The position numbers and the translations under genes are program-made. Below the pieces are notes generated by a model. It did no database searches and had not been told where the DNA came from. It saw nothing but the letters and a program-made list of their open reading frames with translations. A stretch of 64,000 nt of DNA from Chrysogorgia sp. JL179-B06 (taxonomy: Eukaryota > Cnidaria > Anthozoa > Scleralcyonacea > Chrysogorgiidae), in contig JAYKKM010000148.1 of assembly GCA_035772405.1 (NCBI GenBank), positions 421,501 to 485,500 on the forward strand, given 5' to 3'. Of the stretch, positions 40,201 to 53,800 are shown in pieces; position 1 is the first letter of the stretch, and the number at the start of each line of letters is the position of its first letter.

Positions 40201-43200
40201 CACCAAATGAGCCATCCTGTTTGCTGACCTAATCCAGTTCTAGTCAACAGGGTCAGCCTGGCAAGCGAGCCGGCCTGTGCTCATGTAATAAGAATTCATA
40301 TGGTCAGTCCGGCAAACAGGTTCAGTTTGAGCAAGCATTAAATCAGTTAATCTTTTTCTCAGTGTATAAGGCATGGCAGTAAATCAAACCATGCATTTAG
40401 CTGGCAGTAGCAAGGTCAAACAACAACAAACTCTTTACTCCTTGATCTTGATAGTTGGTATGGGTGTCAGAGATTTATATACTGTGTGTTCATTTGTAAG
40501 CATTTGTGTATAATAATACATGTATGAACAATCGATACAAACTTACTGATAACCCAGAACATTTTGGAGCCCCATTTAAGCTTACAGGTAAAATATCGAG
40601 TGAAACAGGGTTACTCAAGTCAATGGCAACAATGAGTGTCAGAGATTTATATACTGTAAGCATTCGCATATAATATGAACAATCGATACAAACTTACTGA
40701 TAACCCAGAACATTTTGGAGCCCCATTTAAGCTTACTGGTACAATATCAAGTGAAACAGGGTAATTAATTCGATATATAGCAACATTGCATACTTTAATA
40801 ATAGTACTTCTACTTGGTATAATATGAAACAATAAACTGTAGCATCGACTTTATTTTGTATAATTACATAACAATAAACAATACAGGCAACAAAGCTTAT
40901 AAAAATATTACAGCTACCTCAGAACAGTTAACATATTTCCATACAGCATTCATATGCAAGCATCTCATATTAAATTATTAAACATTTAGTAGACAAAAAG
41001 CGTAATGGCAACATATAATTTGATCGAGTACAGGTTCTCGAAATCGTAGACCAACCCGTTTCAAAAGCGATCTGGATTGTGAGCGTATATAAGATCAAGA
41101 TACTTGCCAGCCACATCAAAGATTTTCAGTGAAGAGCACTCGAAGAAAGGTGTCAGATCAGATGAGTAAATAAATCAGAAATATATGCAGTGTTTTCAGT
41201 TTCGCAAAGGTGGAAAGCCTGGGTAAGAGGTTGATCGGGATGATGAAAACGACTGCGGGGGGCAAAATTGTTTTGGGGATAACTTCACTGCGCATGTGTA
41301 GTAATCCCACATTCATAGTCTCGCTCACTAGTCTACTAATTTAGTCAACAATGATGCAATAATTGCCATTTCGCGACATTGCCAAAATAAAAAAAATAAA
41401 CAGAGCCCTTTCTAAGACTCGTGCTCTCCCCCCAAGGGGGGGAGGCCCGAGTAATAATATGTTTGTCCTTGGCTGTTCTTTCCGTCTTCATGATTGATCT
41501 GAAGATCTCTCATCTGTGTTTCTCTCATCTTGGAGAGAATCTTTGCAATGGTTTGCAGGTTTACAGGTCTCGGTAAACTTTTCCAACAGCGATTCATTGG
41601 CAATAAAACGAAAGTCCGAACTCGCTTCATATTCGCTTGCATGCCTTGCCCCCAAATCAGTAGCCCAAGTGAACGCCTGAGCAGGCGTCTTGTTTTTTTT
41701 CAAATGGATTTTCACCGGATTTCAAAAATAAAAAATAATGGATTTTACATCGTTGGATCATAAAACTTTTTTATAACATTTTCTCGTCAACATTTTTTCA
41801 AAAAAACAACAAAAATCATGATGTGTGTAAGTATAAAGAAAAAACGTTTCTATTTTTCTACGATCCGTATGGAATCCGATGGAGGTACGATGGTAGGTAG
41901 ATTTGTATGTTATTATGTCTATATCTATAGTGGTTGTCGTTTTCTACACCTTGAATGACCTTCATGACTTCCCCTCTCATGGACGCGGTCAATCACGTGA
42001 TTTTTTAAACGACTTCACCTTGATTGACCTTCAAGAAAGCTCCCTCTCTTCTACGGTCACTCTCGTCTACGACATCCACTACTATATATAGACATTAATA
42101 ACCTATACCTATCTATCTAGTAGGAGCGTATCACCCCCCCCTTGATTTTTACTGGTCGTACTAGAAAGGTGGTCGCTTTATACAGGGTGGCCACACCTTA
42201 AAATATGACCACCCCCCTGGAAATAAAATCTGGATCGAGCTCTGATAGGTCAATCAATTTGCTACTCGCATTCTGATTGGTCCAGAGCTCGGTCCAGACC
42301 CTTACACATGAAAAATAATAATAATAATCATATAACTACTCCATCACCGACATGTTTGGTATAGAAGTGTATTATTACGACTGTGTATAATTATAGTATA
42401 GTTAAGGATAACATAAATATTTATTGATATATTTACCATGACCGCGAATATCCAAAGCAAGCACCTGACAGTGTGAAAGGGATGTCACTTTAGCCTAAAA
42501 AATTTTATCAATAATCTATGACTTAAAACATCAACAACACAAATAAACACTAACATTAGAAGTGTGAAGTTGATCGTCCTGGTTGTTGTAGTCTTCACCT
42601 CACCTCACCTATGTCGACCTCTCGGTCGCCCATTTTGGGTTTCGGTTGCGCATGAACATGCATTCGACACTACTCGTCAATGAAGTGATTAAGATCTCGT
42701 CTGGCTCCTACCCTTCGGCCTGCCTGGCATAGTTAGACTTACCAGGAGTTAAACTCCCGCCAGTATAGCCCTCCGGATCGACAGAGCACACAAGCTACTC
42801 CACCCCGACAAGGTACTTAATAGTTGGTGACTGACGTTTCGACAGACTCAGCGGCGGTCGTCTTCAGAGTCAAGTAAAGCGCGTTTGTCAGGTTTACCTT
42901 ACTCTCTCCTACGCAGAGGCTTCTTGCGCTTTTTTGTAGACTTCGGACACTCAATGAAAGCGAATAGCCCACCTATAGTATATATAAAAGCGCAAGCAGC
43001 CTCTGAGGAGGAGAGTGTTTGCCTTATACATGTACGTCTGGTTCATTACGTGTGAGTGGAATTTGCGTCATGCGTTGGCCTATATTCCTATATTGTTCGT
43101 TGGTGTGTCTATTGTTCTTTGGGCCGTCGAAACGTCAGTCACCAACAATAGTCTTTATCAAGACTACAACAACCTGGACGATCAACTTCACATTAGTCTA

Positions 43201-44817
43201 ATGATACTACTCCTAGGTTCAAACCATTTACTTTAAACACTTACAGTAAACAAAGACCATGTTAATGCAGAAAACCCTCCACCATGTAACAGAAGAAGAA
43301 CTGGACCACTTGATCCAGACTTGTATATTCTAAATGTCTATTGAATGGTTAAGTAATTATAAAGAATGTTCTTCTAATGTCAAACAACAGTGTTCTCAAG
43401 GCATCTTACTTCACAGCGAAAATTGGGCATTTTAATTCACTGAGACAAAAAGTTACATGGCAACAAAAATCTCAGGAAAATAAAAATTGCTGGGAACTTG
43501 CCACAACACAATGGTGAAACACATTGCAAGATTTCACTTGGACCTCTGGTTAATACTTATTCTGTGTCGCACATATTACTACATAAATCTGGAAAACACC
43601 TAATTTTGTTATCGAAATGTTGTTTGGTTGTGGCGCTTACATCACAACCGAACACGATCCGGAAGACAGCGAAAGTGCGCCGAGATCGTTTGTTGCTTCA
43701 CCGAGTAGGCTTCTTCTTCTTTCGCTTGTTTGGTCCACGATATCTGAGCCAATCTGTTTATACACTGACCAACATGTTCTTGTGTGTAAATTTCACGTAC
43801 TATGCGAATTTGAACGAAGACAGTGCCAGGCGCTATATTTTGTGTTTCAGTGCTCGGTTCATGTGGTTTAAATTTAATAGTGATACAGCCAGGTAATTTC
43901 AAAATCGCTTAATATTTTAGCCGAGATAATTGTATATCGAAACTTATGATTAATGTTTACCGTCGCACATATTTATCATATTATATCCTATAAACGTCTC
44001 AATTACCTCAAACATGATCTACGCCTTCCCTAAACTTTCGTAGATATAACAGTGAAAGAAATACGATTTCAGACATTACTAGCCTACAACATATATGATT
44101 CGAATAAACTTATAATTTCCAAATATGTTTAAAATCTATGTCCCCCATTTCGCAGTATATATCGTAACAACTTAGCGCGAAACTATCTTCTAGTTCAGCC
44201 CTGTTCTTATAGCCTTATTATCTCACATTTCTCGGAGCTCGGGGGAAAAAGACGATACAGTACATGGATGATTGTCAAGCAAGCTCCTATCCTCAGAAAA
44301 ATTATTCTGTGTCCGGACAGGGATAACTTTCTGATTTCCAGTGAGATGCTCTGACCATTGAGCTACCAAGACTCAGATGGTGAGTGAACGTTACATTGAT
44401 GTACTGATTCTATTGATATAACAACAGTGTATATATTAACACCCAATCATTAGTCATTACTGAAATATATAGTAACTGCTGTGCATATAGGCAGTACATA
44501 TATCATTAGAACCTGTGCATCATTGTAACGTCTCTCCATCTGAATCTCGATGGCTCAATGGTTAGAGGCCGTCACTGGCAATAAGGTTATAATTTTTTCA
44601 ACCAGGAATATTATGTTTCTGACGATATGATCTTGACGTCCATGTTTTGTATACTGGCATGTATTCCATATATAATCTGTGTTTACAGTACTCCATCTAT
44701 AGTACTATAGTACACAATGCCATATATATGCTTTGTTACATGGCAAATATGGTATCTGCAATCTGCATTAGGCATTATTATTAGTATTATTATTGTCAAT
44801 GCATTATTATTATTAGT

Positions 44818-44861
<44 letters not shown>

Positions 44862-47800
44862 AATAATAATACAATAATATTTATACAGGATAGCCCCTTC
44901 AATGCTAACACTGGTATGGGAGTCTTGTTTTCTAACAAATTACAGTTGTTACAAATTTCAACACATATTCATCAATGTACAGTTCAATGTTACAAAAACT
45001 AATTTTAACTCAAAAGTTGTATATCCTTCACATATATTTGGCAATAGATAATGGTGCTATAACATGTATGAACAGATTAATTGAAACATGGAAAATAGCT
45101 CTTTAGTGGTAGATATGATGTTAAAATGCCATGGAATTTCCTAACTAGCATTACACAATGTAACTTGCTTCTAATACAAGAGGTACAAAACTTGGGATTT
45201 CTATTAACCAATCAGTTTCAAGTCCCGACTTAGGAAAGATCAGTTTCCCTGACATGCCTAGAGACCTCTGATTATGACCATCAATATTTAGTTATCCATA
45301 TTCCTGCCAGCTCCACATCACAGTAGTCGAATGTGGGTAGAATTATCAACTTACTGTTACTAAATACTGCATTGATTATTTCGTGAGTCATCAATATTGT
45401 GATCAAAGTAATTTCTTTCTTAGTGATTGATGGTAGAAACAGCAGTAGACCCCCACTATTCTGTTGCTGCACTCAAAAATTAAAAAGTTTGGACTGCATG
45501 TATTTATTTTGATGTCCTATGAAACAATTAAATTCAGACAATACAAAGCTGAGAGATATTGTCCACTGAAAATTTATTTAGTTTGGCAAATGAAGTGGCT
45601 ATTATCTAATTCAAGTAATTTAGAACCAAAAGAAGTACTGTACTGTAAGTTTCAAACAGCAATTGGGCGAGGGGTTGTTGCGTATACGTATTTCTAGTAT
45701 ACATGTATGGAGTAGGTTGGTTTAGAAGAAAAATTCAGTGTTTGAAAGGATGGGTAAAACCTTTTTTGTTTCAACTTGTTACTCTTCGGTCCTAAGCTCG
45801 TAACAAGGCCTGATTGGTATTTGCTATTGATCAACCATCAGATAGTGAATAGCATATCGTATTTCCTCTAATAAACGCCTCCCTCTAATAAACGCCTCCC
45901 TCTAATAAACGCCGCAAACATCAGAGCGGCGTTTATTAGAAAAAATACAAAAAGTGCAAGAAAAAGAATGCTAAAATTAACAAATTTATTAATTTTTATG
46001 TGGCAACAATGGAACCAAACAAGGAATCTTTTTAATTTCTTCTTCCACAGACGTTGACTGGCTTCATTGTCGAAGTGATGTAAACAACTCAGTTTAAACT
46101 AGCCATTGCTAAAGTTAAATAAAGTAAAATAATAATAAAAGTAAAAACGAAAAAAGAACTGGACCGACCTCGCGCTCGGTCAATAACATATTGTTTAATA
46201 AACGCCTCCCTCCAATAAACGCCGCATCAAATTGTTTCAAAATTTAATAAACGCCTGGGGCGTTTATAACAGGAAATACGGTAGCCAATTGTAGCGTATT
46301 GATCTATGAACGATTATCTTAGTACATCTGATCTCGGATCTTCTCTTCTTTATTTGACCCATGTATTATATGTACTACAAATTCACCCGTCTTTTTAAAG
46401 ATCTTTATTAATTCCTAAGGGTCATAAATTTCTACATTTATGCACATAATTACTAATATTTATTACGACACTAAGTCCTTATATTTCGTTTCCCAGGTGG
46501 ATGTTCTATTCCACATTGGTCGTTGCTTAAATTGTATTTCGGGTTGTTGTGTTGACGTGTTATGATATGGGTGTTTGCCAGATGGTACAGACAACACAAC
46601 GCGAGGTAGTTCGCAGTTGAATAGGATCTTTAATACGGATGAATACAATACGAGACGAGACGGACTAAAGTGGTTATAAAGTTAAAAGCTCAAGATTTCA
46701 ATTGACTATGGTTGTACTTACAATTTGTGCATAGTTTCATGCTAAAATAACCTTAGTTTTGACCATCACTAACCTTGGGAAATAAATTGAGCGGTCCCGA
46801 CAACAAGTGGAAATGATAAAATGTCATTAGCTGACAAACATGTCGGCTCGACTCTCGTGTCCTGATACACCTGTCCCTCTATCGTCGTCAAATACATGGT
46901 TGTCTTTGTGTCTTTTTTATCCGCATGCATGTATACCTTGCATTTTTGCTGATATGCTTCGTCCCCCATCTTGCATTCCTTCTACCTTGATGCAGGGGGA
47001 ATTGTCCACAACAACAGAAACACTTATTTGGAAGTTCAGTATTTTTATACGTTTCGTTTATATTCTCCTCCATCACTGGTGGCTTGGAGTGTTTGGTCCC
47101 CTTCTCTATTTTTCTAGCTAGGTAGCTATCTGCAATTTCCTGTGACCTGGCGAGGTCAAAGGTTTCTTGTAGAGTGTGTTTTTTGCTTAATAATTGCCAT
47201 CGTATTCTTCTCGACCTTCCTTTGTCAATGTGATCTGTAATTGATTCCGGTGTTTTGCCACCCTTTGCGAATTCGCACAGTTTTAACGCTTGTTTCAATA
47301 GTCATCGTTGGTTTCGTCTTGTTCTTGCTGTATTTGTCTGAATTGATATATGTTATATTCATATCACTTCCTGACCAACTGCGGTACCGTTCGTTCTGTC
47401 GCCCTGGAGGGTAGTCGACCATTGAGCTCCCTGCCAAACATAAGTTTGTTGGGGCTCTCTTCCGTAGCACTATGCGGAGTATATATCTTGGCAACTTCTG
47501 ATAGTTCACAACACCCCTCGTGACGAGAGAAGTATTGAAAACTATGGGAAGTTACCAGTTTTCTCTATTCTGCATATTTCCGCGCTTTTCTTTACGGTTA
47601 GGATAAACCTTTCAACGCCCCCGTTCGCCTCTGTCCATTTTGGTGTAACACTGTGACTTTTCGCTGTTTGAATCCTTCTTTATCTGCGAATTCACCAATT
47701 CTCTTCCATTAAATGGTGACCCATTGTCTGTCTCTATTTCCCAGGGACGGTATATGTATCTTCAGCTGATGTGGTGGAGACATTTATAGGATCTGTATGT

Positions 47801-50800
47801 CTTTTTTAGGTAGTGATCCCATGAAGTCCAATAATGGTTCCCTGTGTTTTGATGGAATACATCTGCCGATATATTTTTCCACTGCTGCGTCTAGTATTCC
47901 CGGAAACCATACGTGTGCACGCACGGCACGGAGCACTTGCTTTGTTCATACCTGTACTACCCCTTGGTACCCTTCGTGCGCAATCTTCACTATTTGCTTC
48001 TGGGACGACTATTCTTTCACCTCGCCTAATTAGGCCATTTATAATTGCCAGTTCCTGATAAATGTTCTCGTATCGGTTCATGTCTGTCATTTTCCCATTT
48101 AACACATAGACTGTATGGCAGGTACTGTCCTGTTTCTGGATTCGATTACAGTGTAAAATTTCCCGATATATGTTTACCTATTTGTTTCAATAGTCATCGT
48201 TGGTTTCGTCTTGTTCTTGCTGTATTTGTCTGAATTGATATATGTTCTATTCATATACCTTGCATTTCTGCTGATATGCTTCGTCCCACTTCCTGACTAA
48301 CTAGGGTAGTCGACCATTGAGCTCCCTGCCAAACATAAGTTTGTTGGGGCTCTCTTCCGTAGCACTATGCGGAGTATATATATTAATAACTTCTGATAGT
48401 TTACAATTCCTCTCGTGAAGACAGCGAGAGGTATTGGGAACTATGGGAAGTTACCACTTTTCTCTATTCTGCATATTTTCGCGCTTTTCTTTACGGTTCG
48501 GATAAACCTTTCAACGCCCCCGTTCGCGTCTGCCCATTTTGGTGTGACACTGTGACTTTTCGCTGTTTGAATCCTTCTTTATCTGCGAATTCACCAATTC
48601 TCTTCCATTAAATGGTGGCCCATTGTCCGTCTTTATTTCCTCCGGAGTCCCATATGTGGCGAAAATTCGTTCCTGGGCCGGTATTGTATCTTCAGCTGAT
48701 GTGCTGGAGACAAATTCCACTACGGGATATCTGGATTATTGATCCCACATTTATAGGACCTGTATGTCTTTATTATGTAGTGATCCCATGAAGTCCAATA
48801 ATGGCTCGCTGTGTTTTGATGGCGTAGCTGCCTGACATCCAATACATCTGCCGATATATTTTTCTGCGCGTCTAGTATTCCCGGAAACCACATACGTGTG
48901 CACGCACGGCACGGAGCACTTGCTTTGTTCATACCTTCACTAGCCCAAGGTACCCTTCGTCCGCAATCTTCACTATTTGCTTCTGTAATTTGTCTGGGAC
49001 GACTATTCTTTCGCCTCGCCTGATCAGGCCATTTTAATGAATGAATGAATCAACTTTATTTAAAAGAGGGTGACGACATAACAGTAAAAACTGATAAACT
49101 AGCGGCCCTCGACATATTTACAACAATAATGAGCTATATACATATATAAATAAACATTTATATACATATATAAATAAATTAAGCAAAAACAAAAACTACA
49201 TATAAAAAGGGAAAACTATAAATTAAAAATTAAGAAATAGTAAAATGATCAACATCTTTAAAACTAGAGGCATAAAAATCAGTTAAGGCCTTTCTAAAAC
49301 TATGTACGTTTTGGCATTTCTTCAGATAATTGGGTAACGAGTTCCACAACCTAGTCGATCTAACACAAAATGATCGGCCCCCTTCGGTTTTTCGTTTAAA
49401 ACGAGGGCAAACTAAGTTGAGAGTACCGGCTATTTCTATTATGTATATCTGAGTTTACTATTAGACGTTCCCTCATATAGGGTTGGACATTCACCATTTA
49501 GTCGCTTGTATACCAAAGTGCACATATTCACTTTCACATCATAAAAAACTGGAAGCCCAACGTTTTAAAAAGTCAACACTGTTTGCTCGCGTGTCAGCAT
49601 CAAGAATGATCCGGGCGGCTCGTTTCTGGAGTAGGAAAACTTTCTGCATGTTCTCAATAGAACATGACGACCACACAGAGGAAACTTACATCATAGTTTG
49701 CTTGATCATAGCGTTATATAATATAATACCCGCTGATCAAAAGGGAGAAAACGCTTGATCCTTTTCAAAACAGCAATACTCTGAGAGAGTTTCTTGCAAA
49801 GACAATCTACATGCTTGTCAAAAGACAACCGCTCGTCAATCTTAACTCCTAGCAAGCTGTGTGAATTTACTTGCCAAGATCAGTGGTATTTATCTTAACA
49901 TGCAACTCATGCTGAAATTCCAGCTTTTGACTAGACGTTTGCCCGTAACAAGCATCGCTTTCGTCTTTGATTCATTGAGAATCATTCTGTTGTGATCTGA
50001 CCATTTCTGCAGTTCATCCAAGTCCAACTGGAGACCTGCATCGCTGACAGCCTGAGGTGCTATCTTATAATCAGTAGAATAACTGATTGTGGTATAGTCA
50101 GCATATATGTCAACTACGGTGTGTTGCAATGCTGTGGGTAAGTCATTAATAAATATAAGAAACAAAACAGGGACCAAAATGCTACCCTGTGGTACCCCCA
50201 GAGTAATGTCCCTTACACTAGAATGACATCCATCAGTGTTGACATATTGCTTTCGACCACTCAAATAATCAGCAAATTTTGATAACAACAGATGGTGGTC
50301 AATAAGATCAAACGCCTTCTTATAATCCTTCTAATACGTTTTAATGCGAACAATTAGTTATATTATAGTTTAATTCTTATAAATATTTTTACCTTTTAAC
50401 TTTAATTGCATTTTTATATCTTATTTTGTAATCGCCTTGTAATTCAGTTTTTACTGCAAATTGTGTGAATATTAAACTATCTATCTATCTCTAATCCACG
50501 AAGACAAGACCAATTCAAAGCCGTTTCAGTGGAGAATAATTTCCTAAAGCGTGACTGTAACCTGTGAAGTAGACCATTGTCTCTCAGATATTTACATACT
50601 GTAGGTATACTCACTTACATAAATGTTCTCGTATCGGTTCATGACTGTCATTTTTCCATTTACCACATAGACTGTATATAGCAGGTACTATGCTGTTTCT
50701 GGATACGATTACAGTGTAAAATTTCCCGATATATGTTTACCTGCATGGGAATAGCTTCCTCTATGCTTTTTCATCCATGTTGGCTGCGGCTTCCGTATCG

Positions 50801-53800
50801 ATTAGGACATCCATGTTGCTATTTTCTATCATTACCGTTCGAATTGGTCTCACTGTGTTTGTCGGCCTATCGTTCCTATACGTTATATATGGATTTGTTG
50901 TCGCTGCTTTCCACACATAAGTTTGTTGGGGCTCTCTTCCGTAGCACTATGCGAAGTACATGTATATATATATTAGTAACTTCTGATAGTTTACAATTCC
51001 TCTCGTGAAGACAGCGAGAAGTATTGAAAACTATGGGAAGTTACCAGTTTTCTCTATTCTGCATATTTTCGCGCTTTTCTTTACGGTTCGGATAAACCTT
51101 TCAACGCCCGCGTTCGCCTCTGCCCATTTTGGTGTGACACTGTGACTTTTCACTGTTTGAATCCTTCTTTGTCTGCGAATTCAGCAATTCAAACGACTAT
51201 TCTTTCACCTCGCCTAATTAGGCCATTTATAATTGCCAGTTCCTGATAAATGTTCTCGTATAGGTTCATGTCTGTCATTTTCCCATTTAACACATAGACT
51301 GTATGGCAGGTACTGTCCTGTCCTGACTGTATGGCAGGTACTGCATGTCCTAAAATTTCCCGATATATGTTTACCTGGGAATAGCTTCCACTATTCTTTT
51401 TCATCCATGTTGGCTGCGGCTCCCGTATCAATTATGACATCCATGTTGCTATTTTCTATCATTACTGTTTGAATTAGTCTCACTGCGTTCGTCGTCCTTT
51501 ATGATTTTATGATAGCGCCTATCGTTCCTACGTTATATATGGATTCGTTGTCGCTCCTTGCTTTCCGAAGTGCTCTCACTACCTTTCTTTTCGACTTTCC
51601 TTATCTTCTCTCCTTTGATGGTACTTCTACAACATTTGGCGAAATGGTTGTATTTATGACATATCTTGCATTCCTTCTACCTTGATGCAGGGGGGATTGT
51701 CCCCCCACAAAAGAAACACTTCTTTGGAAGTTCAGTCTTTTTATACCGTGAGCTTGTTTCGTTTACCTCCTCCCTCACTGGTGGCTTGGAGTGTTTGGTC
51801 GCCTTCTCTATTTTTGTAGCTAGGCTATCTGCAATTTCCTGTGATCTGGCAAGGTCAAGGGTTTCTTGTAGAGTGTGTTCTTTACTTAATAATTGTGGCC
51901 ATCGTATTCTTCTCGACCTTCCTTTGTTCTAGTGGCTATGGTCTATGTGATCTGTAATTGAATTCTGGTGTTTTGCCACCTTTGAGAATTCGCACAGTTT
52001 TAACGCTTGTTTCAATAGTCATCGTTGGTTTCGTCTTGTTCTTGCTGTATTTGTCTGAATTGATATATGTTCTATTCATATACCTTGCATTTCTGCTGAT
52101 TGCTTCGTCCCACTTCCTGACTAACTACTGCGGTACCGTTCGTTTTGTCACCCTAGAGGGTAGTCGACCATTGAGCTCCCTGCCAAACATAAGTTTGTTG
52201 GGGCTCTCTTCCGTAGCGCTATGCAGAGTATATATATTAATAACTTCTGATAGTTTACAATTCCTCTCGTGAAGACAGCGAGAGGTATTGGGAACTATGG
52301 GAAGTTACCAATTTTCTCTATTCTGCATATTTTCGCGCTTTTCTTTACGGTTCGGATAAACCTTTCAACGTCCGCGTTCGCCTCTGCCCATTTTGGTGTG
52401 ACACTGCGACTTTTCACTGTTTGAATCCTTCTTTGTCTGCGAATTCAGCAATTCTCTTCCATTAAATGGTGGCCCATTGTCTGTCTTTATTTCCCATGGA
52501 GTCCCATATATGTGGTGAAGATTCGTTCCAGGGCCGGTATTGTATCTTCAGCTGATATGGTGGAGACAAATTCCACCACGGGATATCTGGCTTATTGATC
52601 CCACATTTATAGGACCTGTACACCTGTATATATATATGTCTTTATTAGGTAGTGATCCCATGAAGTCCAATAATGGCTCGTTGTGTTTTGATGGCGTAGC
52701 TGGCTGACATCCAATACATCTGCCGATATATTTTTCCACTGTTGCGTCTAGTATTCCCGGGAACCGTGCTAGCCTGCGTGGCGGCAGGGGCGGATCTAGG
52801 AATTTTTTAGTGTACGTCAAAACACGGAAGTGGCGCAATCTATGGGGGTGCGGGGGCATGCCACCCCGGAAATTTTTTAAAATTTGGCTCTCTGAAATGG
52901 CATTTCCTGCATTCTCTTACAGTGCTAATTTGCGTTTTTTGCCACAATTTTGTTCAATGCCAATTTTGCGATTTATTTTTTAAAAAATGCTTTTGCACTT
53001 TTTTCAATGCTTTTGCACTTTTTTCAATCGTTATTGGAGAGCTTGTTTTGAACTGTTTCGCTCTGTCAGAGCTCATCAGCAAGCCTAGACATGGACAGCC
53101 AAGACATGGACAGACATGGATAGCCAAGGCTCCACACCTATAGCCTTAGCTACTAAATTCCTTCTCTGATTAGAAGAAATAAAGTAAATAGACCATATAA
53201 GACATTTCATGTACCGACTGAGAGGAGCTCACACTCACTGTGGCCTCACATCATCTTGGTCATATTAATTCTGAGTTTGCAAAAGCTTGAGTAGCTAATT
53301 AGTTTTCCTTTAACTTATCAAGCTGAAAGACACTTGATGTATGTATATAACTACCAAATAGTTTACCCCTTATCTACCCTGAGCTGTCTGGTTTTGAGGT
53401 GCCAGATACTCGCCTAAAGAGAAAGAGTTATGAGAAGAGAAAAATAGACCATGTACGACATTTCATGGACAAAGAGAGAGCTCACTCTCTACATCATCCT
53501 GGTCATATTAACTACTACCCCTTATCTACCTCGAGCTGTCTGGTTTTGAGGTGCCAGATACTCGCCTAAAGAGAGAGTTTTGAGAAGAGAAAAATAGACC
53601 ATGTAGGATGTTTTATAATTGAACACATTTTTTATTAGAACTTCAATTTCCAAATCGGTTCTACTTTACAATTAAAAAGTAATTTAAATTTCTGTTCCCC
53701 ACAGTCAGGGTAATAACAAAAAATATTTCTGTTTGTAACAGAAGCCAAACCAAGAATACATAAGAAACTAGATCATGTGTTATCACAACAGTTTAAAATA

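Larger units (their letters stand above)
39069..41691 (+). mobile_element. Non-autonomous Helentron-like element in the Polinton TIR
   Basis: The left end ACTTGGGCTA (39069-39078) abuts a T. Its inverted copy TAGCCCAAGT (41661-41670) is subterminal at the right and is followed by the hairpin ACGCCTG-AG-CAGGCGT (41673-41688) and then the end next to a T. A terminal repeat on the left, a subterminal one on the right and a 3' hairpin are the Helentron/Helitron2 pattern, with T/T insertion and no target duplication. Contents: TTTTTA microsatellite (39125-39160), tandem duplications (39224-39288; 40466-40760) and no Rep/helicase ORF. Confidence 0.75.
31131..41898. mobile_element. Degraded Polinton/Maverick in PPME1 intron 4
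   Basis: Inverted ends of about 450-470 bp begin ACCTACCATCGTACCTCCAT on both sides (31131-31597; 38831-39068 plus 41692-41898). Without the later 2.6-kb insertion it is about 8.1 kb, much shorter than the usual 15-20 kb. It carries a protein-primed PolB remnant (32344-35099), a SET-like ORF (35452-36013), a basic GG-motif peptide and several unknown ORFs. No integrase, packaging ATPase, protease or double-jelly-roll capsid could be recognised. No target duplication was found. The terminal repeats remain very similar, so the insertion is not very old. Confidence 0.85.
38831..41898 (-). repeat. Polinton right terminal inverted repeat, split by insertion
   Basis: The parts 38831-39068 and 41692-41898 pair with 31131-31597. 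A TATAAATA lies on the - strand at 38844-38851. Everything between 39069 and 41691 is foreign to the repeat. Confidence 0.88.
46770..49033 (-). mobile_element. Ty3/gypsy-like retrotransposon fragments, scrambled, part 1
   Basis: - strand pieces of gag (46888-47298) and integrase (47806-48105 and 48511-48760) occur in partly duplicated order. A segment with GCTCTCTTCCGTAGCACTAT and the following 250 bp appears here twice (47454, 48350) and twice more at 50930 and 52203. No intact LTRs or reverse transcriptase recognised. Confidence 0.7.

Noticed and set aside
39069..41691. Canonical Helitron (TC...CTRR ends) or TIR transposon
   Set aside because: Ends lack TC and CTRR, and the right inverted copy is subterminal with a following hairpin and no target duplication, which fits Helentrons better.
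31125..41904. A 5-6-bp target duplication for the Polinton
   Set aside because: AGAGTA at the left and AGATTT at the right do not match; the duplication is absent or eroded, so none is claimed.
43498..43896. 132-codon + strand frame
   Set aside because: Lies in a dispersed repeat whose shared blocks read on the other strand; no conserved motif on this strand.
48511..48720. A host gene with an integrase-like domain
   Set aside because: It is embedded in duplicated gypsy fragments with frame breaks and no surrounding exons.
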